Assembly (NCBI RefSeq): GCF_001591825.1
Contig: NZ_BCVQ01000003.1
Coordinates: 124,001-188,000 of the forward strand
Source: Rossellomorea vietnamensis NBRC 101237
GTDB lineage: Bacteria; Bacillota; Bacilli; Bacillales; Bacillaceae_B
Direction: 5' to 3'
DNA length: 64,000 bases
Shown here piece after piece: positions 59,217 through 64,000 of the stretch. The notes beneath the pieces were generated by a model that saw nothing but the letters and a program-made list of their open reading frames with translations, had not been told where the DNA came from and made no database searches. Positions within the stretch are counted from its first letter, which is position 1, and every line of letters starts with the position of its first letter. The position numbers were made by a program, and so were the translations under genes.

Positions 59217-59636
59217 TTAATACCCCTTAAATGAAGAAGCAATCGGCTGGCTCTCTTCATCCTGAGCAGTTAGTTCATTCGATGGTTCATGACCTGAAAA
59301 TGTATCTTTATATGCTTCTGAGGAGTCTTCAAAGGTTTCTTTCGTCTCCTCGATGATTTCTTTCACCTGAGGGGTCATCCCTTTGATTTCATCTACCTTT
59401 TCACTGATGAAGTGAATGTCCCTCGAGACCTGATCGGCCGTCATGCGAAGTTTCTCATACACTTCCTTCGATGTCTCAAGCAATCTCTGAGGATTTCTTG
59501 AGTAAGTGGAGATGTACTGTCCACTGTTCTTTAAAGTGGAGCCCACTTCCTGACGTGTCGACCTGTCCAGTAGAGACAGAAGCCCCCCTGCAACAGCACC
59601 AAGCATGACCCCTTTGTAAAACTTATTCCTACCCAT
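59217..59636 (-). CDS. YtxH-like small protein
   Basis: A 139-residue protein with an N-terminal glycine-rich hydrophobic segment (FYKGVMLGAVAGGLLSLLDRSTRQEV, about 6-24) and a long helical, acidic tail (SEKVDEIKGMTPQVKEIIEETKETF). This is the YtxH/gas-vesicle-GvpT layout common in stress-induced Bacillus proteins. It probably binds the membrane through the N-terminal segment. GGAGGG precedes the ATG. Likely co-transcribed with yfkH. Confidence 0.78.
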   Translation of the reverse strand: MGRNKFYKGVMLGAVAGGLLSLLDRSTRQEVGSTLKNSGQYISTYSRNPQRLLETSKEVYEKLRMTADQVSRDIHFISEKVDEIKGMTPQVKEIIEETKETFEDSSEAYKDTFSGHEPSNELTAQDEESQPIASSFKGY

Positions 59637-59814
59637 ATGTATTACCCTCCTTCAAATGATTGTCTTTTTTATATTCAGTAATCGGCTGCAGCCGGATTCC
59701 ACTAGATCATATACTTTCTGGCAGCATTCTCGTTTATTAGCTTATCTACACATTTCCCATTCCTTTATAGTGTAAAACATTCTCTGAAAAAAATCCTCTT
59801 CTATCCATGCCTTA

Positions 59815-59843
59815 TTGACAGGATGAAGGAATCATGGAAAGAT
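59815..59843 (+). promoter_or_regulatory. probable SigA promoter of yfkK
   Basis: TTGACA (59815-59820), 17-nt spacer, AAAGAT, about 40 nt upstream of the start. The rest of 59637-59814 shows only a short CGGCTGCAGCCG palindrome (about 59683-59694). Confidence 0.5.
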
Positions 59844-59882
59844 AAATGTACTACACTGCACGTCAGAAAGGACGATTCGTAG

Positions 59883-60110
59883 ATGGATTTATCACAGAAC
59901 ACAGCAGAAAACATCGAATTCATGGTCACAGCGATTAAAGAAAAATTGAGAATGGTCAATGCAGGTGCCGTCAAGCCTGAAGATTTCAATGAAGAAATGT
60001 ACGAAGATCTCCACGACCTTTATGTCATGGTGAATCGCAAGGATCATTTCAGCCCGAGCGAGATGAATGCCATCATTGAAGAAATGGGTAACCTTAGAAG
60101 AAAAGCGTGA
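59883..60110 (+). CDS. yfkK: DUF1128 family protein YfkK
   Basis: A 75-residue acidic helical protein: [41 protein letters not shown] then [20 protein letters not shown]. It matches the DUF1128 family (YfkK) of bacilli, whose role is unknown. AAAGGAC lies 9 nt before the ATG. Synteny with yfkH and yfkM is kept. Confidence 0.9.
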   Translation: MDLSQNTAENIEFMVTAIKEKLRMVNAGAVKPEDFNEEMYEDLHDLYVMVNRKDHFSPSEMNAIIEEMGNLRRKA

Positions 60111-60120
60111 ACAATCACTT

Positions 60121-60173
60121 AAAAAGGGGACATTCCCACAAAGGTACTAAATACCTTGGGGAATGTCCCCTTT
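60121..60173. terminator. long bidirectional terminator
   Basis: Nested stem AAAGGGGACATTCCC/GGGAATGTCCCCTTT enclosing AAGGTA/TACCTT, between convergent yfkK and yfkM. Confidence 0.88.
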
Positions 60174-60185
60174 CATTTACTTGTC

Positions 60186-60701
60186 TTATTTAGAAAGAAG
60201 CGCCAATGATTCACGGTTGAACGCCGGGATATCATCCGGTGTCCTGCTGGTTACAAGCTGATTGCCGCACACGACGACTTCTTTATCTTCGTATGTCACA
60301 CCTGCATATTCCATATCCACTTTGATGGACTTGAAGCCCGTTGCTTTTCGTCCTTCCAGTGCTTTTGCCGTAATGAGTAATTGTGGTCCGTGGCAAATCG
60401 CGAATACCGGCTTTTTCTCATCCATGAAATGCTTGGTGAATGTCACGAAACGGTCATCTGCTCGGAGCTGATCCGGTGAAAATCCGCCTGGTAATAGTAA
60501 GGCATCAAAGTCTGCAGGATTGACGTCATCGATGCTTTCATCGATCTTCACCGTTGCATCACCCTGTTTGCCTTTGACTGATTTTCCTTTTTCCTTCTCA
60601 ATCGTCACGACATCGTGGCCTGCTTCTTTAAACGCTTTTTCAGGATCTGTAAATTCTACGTCTTCAAACATGTCTGTAATTAATGTTGCGATCTTAGCCA
60701 T
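60186..60701 (-). CDS. yfkM: DJ-1/PfpI family protein YfkM
   Basis: A 171-residue general stress protein: IATLITDMFEDVEFTDPEKAF, DALLLPGGFSPDQLRADDRFVTF, and the nucleophile elbow VFAICHGPQLLITAKAL with Cys-His, then VVVCGNQLVTSRTPDDIPAFN. Members act as deglycases or holding enzymes; B. subtilis YfkM is SigB-dependent. ATG at 60701 (MAKIATLI) is chosen; AGGAG lies 11 nt upstream. Confidence 0.92.
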   Translation of the reverse strand: MAKIATLITDMFEDVEFTDPEKAFKEAGHDVVTIEKEKGKSVKGKQGDATVKIDESIDDVNPADFDALLLPGGFSPDQLRADDRFVTFTKHFMDEKKPVFAICHGPQLLITAKALEGRKATGFKSIKVDMEYAGVTYEDKEVVVCGNQLVTSRTPDDIPAFNRESLALLSK

Positions 60702-60767
60702 AAAATATAACACTCCTATTATTGTTTGATTTCTTATCACACTTATACTTTACCCGGCACACATAGA

Positions 60768-62105
60768 TTAAAACCCATCATTACCCATCGTGAATTGGGA
60801 GAAGATCGTATTCCTTTGTACTTCATACACTTCTTTCCCCATGATGTCGTTGATGATATGGATATTCCGGTCGACGGCCAATCCAAGATTCGTCGCCCCG
60901 GCCCCGTGGGAGTGCTCCAGATTCGTCACGGTGTAAAAATGATGTTCGCGATCCGGCTTTTCTTTAAATTGAAGCTGATAGTTCCGGGAGACTTTGAATT
61001 TCTTATCATCTTCCCACAGGATTTTGTCTTCGAACTCCTCAAAAAACCATTCAGGAATATTTGGCTTGTACCCTGTCGCTAAAATCACTTTATCGCTTTG
61101 ATACGTGAATTCGCGATTTTCCTGCCATTGGCGGCAGCTCAAGACGTAACCATCCCCTTCATCCCGGACCTCGTTCACTTCCGTCAGGGGCTGGATGGTC
61201 GTGCGGGTTGACTGGTCTCTGACTGAGTGGTTATAGAGAATGTTATAAATATTGTTCAGGGTGTCCGGATCGATCCCGTTCCTAAGCTGATCGAGGGTTT
61301 TCAGGGCATCCATCCGCTTTTCATACGAGAGTCCATGGAAATAATCCACATAGTCAGGTGCGAAGAATTCCTGCCCGAGCTTTGACGATTCAAGCTGCAG
61401 GATCCCTTCGGAACGGGTCAGCCACGAGAGCTGATACGAATGATTTTCCTGCTCCTTCAATAAATCAAAGAATACCTCGGCTGCACTTTGACCGGATCCC
61501 ACTATCGTGATGGAGGCCCCTTCCATCGTCGTTTTTTTATGGAACAGATACTTACTCGTGTGATGGACGTCCTCATCCGGCAACCCTTCCATTCCTTCTA
61601 GAATAAGAGGCTTGCTTCCCGTTCCCATCACAATATGCTTCGCATAATAAACCTCACGCTCGTCTTCCAGCCGGTTATCGACCACCACTTTATAACAGTC
61701 GCCAACATCCGTCACCCCGATCACTTCACTGTGAAATTGACATGAGCTCAGTTGACCCGAGACCCAGCGGGCGTACTCATTGTATTCCTGACGCGGCATT
61801 TCAAACTTTTGAAAAAAGAAAAATTTATATAAACGATTATGGGTATGTAAATAATTCAAATAACTGTACCGGCTCTGTGGATTCGCAAACGTCACCAGGT
61901 CCGCGATGAACGGCACCTGCAAATCTGTCAGGTTGATCAGCATTCCTGGATGCCATTGAAACTCCGGGGTCTGATCGAAGAACTTCACCTTCAGATCGGT
62001 CCTTTCCTCCATCAGGGCAGCCAAACTCAAATTGTACGGCCCGATCCCGATTCCGATACAGTCGAATCTTTCATGTTTACTCAATCGGCTCTCCTCCACA
62101 TTCAT
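60768..62105 (-). CDS. L-lysine/L-ornithine N-hydroxylase, siderophore type (IucD/SidA family)
   Basis: A 445-residue FAD/NADPH N-hydroxylase. FAD motif CIGIGIGPYNLSLAALM and FFDQTPEFQWHPGMLI, then QVPFIADLVTFANPQSRYSYLNYL (substrate region); NADPH motif IVGSGQSAAEVFFDL; C-terminal ATGYKPNIPEWFFEE and GLAVDRNIHIINDI. Such enzymes hydroxylate the side-chain amine of lysine or ornithine as the first step of hydroxamate siderophores (aerobactin or desferrioxamine type). No siderophore synthetase lies in the window. Likely Fur-controlled, but I see no clear Fur box. Confidence 0.88.
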   Translation of the reverse strand: MNVEESRLSKHERFDCIGIGIGPYNLSLAALMEERTDLKVKFFDQTPEFQWHPGMLINLTDLQVPFIADLVTFANPQSRYSYLNYLHTHNRLYKFFFFQKFEMPRQEYNEYARWVSGQLSSCQFHSEVIGVTDVGDCYKVVVDNRLEDEREVYYAKHIVMGTGSKPLILEGMEGLPDEDVHHTSKYLFHKKTTMEGASITIVGSGQSAAEVFFDLLKEQENHSYQLSWLTRSEGILQLESSKLGQEFFAPDYVDYFHGLSYEKRMDALKTLDQLRNGIDPDTLNNIYNILYNHSVRDQSTRTTIQPLTEVNEVRDEGDGYVLSCRQWQENREFTYQSDKVILATGYKPNIPEWFFEEFEDKILWEDDKKFKVSRNYQLQFKEKPDREHHFYTVTNLEHSHGAGATNLGLAVDRNIHIINDIMGKEVYEVQRNTIFSQFTMGNDGF

Positions 62106-62191
62106 GATCTACTTTTCTATTTTTACCCTAAAAGGACGGGTGATTACCCTGTTTCTTGAAAATAATTATGGGGAATGTGTGACGATGGGGG

Positions 62192-62204
62192 TTCAGCTGC
62201 TGAA
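62192..62204. repeat. TTCAGCTGCTGAA palindrome cluster, copy 1
   Basis: TTCAGCTGCTGAA. Three copies lie in 89 nt between the methyltransferase and hydroxylase genes; this cluster and the terminator account for the 209-nt gap. Confidence 0.7.
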
Positions 62205-62241
62205 TTTCTTTAGAATTTTGACAGGTGAAGCTCGAGCGTTA

Positions 62242-62253
62242 TTCAGCTGCTGA
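62242..62253. repeat. TTCAGCTGCTGA palindrome cluster, copy 2
   Basis: TTCAGCTGCTGA, same orientation as copy 1. Confidence 0.65.
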
Positions 62254-62265
62254 TTTTCATCCATT

Positions 62266-62280
62266 ATTCAGCAGCTGAAT
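62266..62280. repeat. TTCAGCAGCTGAA palindrome cluster, copy 3 (inverted)
   Basis: ATTCAGCAGCTGAAT contains the exact reverse complement of copy 1. Confidence 0.7.
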
Positions 62281-62296
62281 GAAAGCAGAACCCAAA

Positions 62297-62328
62297 CAAA
62301 AAACGGATCCCTTCTCACAAGGATCCGT
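62297..62328 (-). terminator. terminator of the methyltransferase gene
   Basis: Stem ACGGATCC/GGATCCGT with a 10-nt loop and six T on the minus strand; the left arm is within the last codons. Confidence 0.8.
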
Positions 62329-63313
62329 CTTTCCTGAAAGTCATCGCGTACCATCCGCCCTCTTTCACGATCGGTTCGACGGACTCGACTTTAAAATGGG
62401 TTTTACCGGCCAGTGTCTCCATTTCCTTCTGTGAAGGAATCGGGTACAGGTTCTGGAATGTCATGAAGAAGCTGTTGAAGGCACTGGAGAATTGCTTTCC
62501 GTGCTTGGATTTCTGCATCGGTGTCAGGACGAAGAACAAGCCTTCGGACCCGAGCCACGCAGATGCTTTTTCAAAGAATTGCAGACGTTCGGATGGGTCG
62601 ATATAATGAAAAAGATTATTGGCCATAATCATATCGAAGGGCTGTTCGGGCTCATATTCATGAAGGTCCCCACAGTGGATATCGATATTTTCAAAGTCTT
62701 GCAGAGATTGTTCCGCTGCTTTGGCGACGGCTTCATGGATCTCGATCCCTACCATTTTCTTATCGGGATAACGCTCCCCAATCCTCTTCACATATCCTCC
62801 TTCACCGCATCCCAAGTCCAGAATGGAGTCCACATTGTATTTTTTAATCGCCTTCTGCACCTTTGGAAAAGCGAATCGCTCCAGTAGAATCGACGTTTTC
62901 GCTACGGTGGAGCCGTGGACATCCGAATTGAAGTGCTGTTTCGTCTGATTCCGAAGTAGTTGAGGATACGACAACAAGGCCGGGATATGCAGCTCCATCA
63001 TTTCTTTCAGCAGAATCCCTGATGAGTGGGGATCTTTTTTGGAAGTCGGCAGCTTCCATCTGTTTCTTGTCGTGACTTTCTCATCCTCCACCCGTTTCAG
63101 ATGCTTGATGGTGATTCCCACCTCCACCCATTGTTCAAGGAGATCCATTTCGATATTTTGTGAGAGCGCCACTTCCTGAATGGAAGCGGGCTTTGTAAAT
63201 TGATCGAACAGGTCCATTTCATAGCCCACATAGGCGTGCCAGCTGTATAGGAAAGGGACATTCTTTTTCATCCAGGTACGTGCCCGCCATACCTTCACCA
63301 TTTCTCCAATCAT
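62315..63313 (-). CDS. class I SAM-dependent methyltransferase
   Basis: A 332-residue methyltransferase. The N-terminal half has a small helical domain (QFTKPASIQEVALSQNIEMDLLEQWVEVG) like a winged helix in O-methyltransferases. The C-terminal Rossmann fold has VDSILDLGCGEGGYVKRIGERYPDKKMVGIEIH (SAM-binding GxGxG), IDIHCGDLHEYEPEQPFDMIMANNLFHYI and FFVLTPMQKSKHG. Its start overlaps the stop of the FAD monooxygenase (ATGA), so the two work in one pathway, probably hydroxylation then methylation of an aromatic or polyketide product. Confidence 0.9.
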   Translation of the reverse strand: MIGEMVKVWRARTWMKKNVPFLYSWHAYVGYEMDLFDQFTKPASIQEVALSQNIEMDLLEQWVEVGITIKHLKRVEDEKVTTRNRWKLPTSKKDPHSSGILLKEMMELHIPALLSYPQLLRNQTKQHFNSDVHGSTVAKTSILLERFAFPKVQKAIKKYNVDSILDLGCGEGGYVKRIGERYPDKKMVGIEIHEAVAKAAEQSLQDFENIDIHCGDLHEYEPEQPFDMIMANNLFHYIDPSERLQFFEKASAWLGSEGLFFVLTPMQKSKHGKQFSSAFNSFFMTFQNLYPIPSQKEMETLAGKTHFKVESVEPIVKEGGWYAMTFRKDGSL

Positions 63314-64000
63314 TGTAGTGCCTCCTTTCCTTTCCAGGGATAGTCCTGATTTTCTGTAAATGCAGTCGTTGATTTTTCTTCGTCTGTTAATGAATCATGT
63401 CTGATCGGGAGCACGCCCCCCTGGATCATCCGGTCATATAGGGTTTCCCTCCACATGCCGAGGCCTGAGATGTTCAGCATCTGTTTGTAATGGGAAATCG
63501 AATCCCTTTCCATCCTCTGCAGGCTTTTGTTCCGGAGCCAGCCGACGGGTCGGTAAGGATAGGAATAGACGAGGGCCGATAAGTGACTGAGGTGCATTTG
63601 GTGGGCGACCCTCTTTTTTCTCACCTTTGGATACCATTCCAAATTGGCTGGATCCAATTTTCCCTCTTTATACATGTCACATAATAGCTCGCCGAGGATG
63701 CTGCCATCCTGGATCGCCATATTCATCCCTTCCCCGGCCATGGGATGGACCGTATGGACCGCGTCTCCGATAAGGGCGAAATGATTCTTCACATAGGTCT
63801 CTGCATGATATTTCAACGGGACCATAAGCTGGATTTTCTTCCAATCCTCTATCTGGTTCACATACCCGTCAAGATCCGGGCACATTTCGATATAGAGTTT
63901 ATGAAACTCTGAAATTGGCTTTTTCCGTAGTGTTTTGTACTCACCTGCCGGGATAAGATAAACCGACCTCACTTCATCGTCCGGAAGTGGAAATAATCCT
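63310..64000 (-). CDS. FAD-dependent monooxygenase (partial, runs off right edge)
   Basis: The C-terminal 229 residues of a UbiH/p-hydroxybenzoate hydroxylase-type flavoprotein. The diagnostic second FAD motif is HFALIGDAVHTVHPMAGEGMNMAIQDGSILGELL (GD...P...G.N). The frame stays open through LFPLPDDEV to base 64000, so the N-terminal FAD domain lies beyond the window. Coupled to the methyltransferase by 4-nt overlap. Likely part of a tailoring cassette for a phenolic or type III polyketide product; the substrate is unknown. Confidence 0.88.
   Translation of the reverse strand, partial: GLFPLPDDEVRSVYLIPAGEYKTLRKKPISEFHKLYIEMCPDLDGYVNQIEDWKKIQLMVPLKYHAETYVKNHFALIGDAVHTVHPMAGEGMNMAIQDGSILGELLCDMYKEGKLDPANLEWYPKVRKKRVAHQMHLSHLSALVYSYPYRPVGWLRNKSLQRMERDSISHYKQMLNISGLGMWRETLYDRMIQGGVLPIRHDSLTDEEKSTTAFTENQDYPWKGKEALQ

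Noticed and set aside
59683-59694. CGGCTGCAGCCG palindrome as a terminator
   Set aside because: No T run in a useful direction and no gene ending there.
1-64000. tRNA, rRNA, prophage or insertion sequence
   Set aside because: No cloverleaf, rRNA-like stretch, integrase or transposase was found reading both strands, though weak or degenerate ones could be missed without a search.

Overview
The window (about 45% GC by eye) reads as chromosomal DNA of an endospore-forming member of the Bacillaceae. The evidence is strong AGGAGG-type ribosome binding sites, T-box leaders, near-consensus SigA promoters, cre sites, a PerR box, spore genes (pdaA) and B. subtilis-like synteny (yfkAB-yfkD-chaA/yfkE-yfkF, and later yfkH, yfkK, yfkM). 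A marine genus such as Rossellomorea would fit, but that is inference. I saw no rRNA, tRNA, CRISPR array, prophage or insertion sequence. Genes run off both ends: an ABC-2 permease on the left and an FAD monooxygenase on the right.

Layout. 1-3.3 kb: ABC exporter and small membrane or lipoproteins. 3.5-12.7 kb: sugar regulon on the minus strand. It holds a ChvE/MmsA/MmsB-type monosaccharide ABC transporter behind a promoter with a perfect cre site. A second operon follows with a membrane-anchored sugar-binding sensor, a YesM-type kinase, a YesN-type AraC regulator and an extra XylF-like lipoprotein. 12.7-16.4 kb: VmlR-type antibiotic-resistance ABC-F under an attenuator, a TerC protein, and an XRE regulator/membrane protein pair with a 48-bp perfect palindrome in the promoter. 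16.5-24.3 kb: housekeeping genes (ene-reductase, RlmCD, DNA glycosylase, PdaA, fumarase). 24.4-33.2 kb: the yfk block, interrupted by an unusual cysteine-rich protein of about 824 residues built from alternating repeats. 33.2-41.7 kb: PfeT-type iron-efflux ATPase behind a PerR box, a maltose PTS/maltose-6'-phosphate phosphatase pair, YdaP and YerD. 41.8-46.2 kb: secreted GH16 glucanase and its LacI regulator, with a palindromic operator at the predicted start site. 46.4-53.8 kb: unknown membrane protein, proline tRNA synthetase under a proline T-box, and an MFS transporter under a second T-box that reads as serine-specific. 53.9-58.3 kb: CstA-type pyruvate transporter with its LytS/LytT pair. 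58.3-64 kb: the yfkH/K/M block, a hydroxamate-siderophore-type N-hydroxylase, and a methyltransferase/FAD monooxygenase pair.

The signals that gene annotation does not explain are several unrelated families of short self-complementary repeats, each in its own intergenic cluster. The largest is a 14-mer, AAGGTCCGTCCCTC, which I counted 11 times between 20.1 and 35.5 kb and did not notice elsewhere. One pair forms a 59-nt hairpin with 28-bp perfect arms, and one copy lies inside a coding sequence. The other clusters are at 44.96-45.14, 50.53-50.59, 55.68-55.77 and 62.19-62.28 kb. These repeats, the cysteine-rich repeat protein and the serine T-box transporter are the best candidates for something undescribed.
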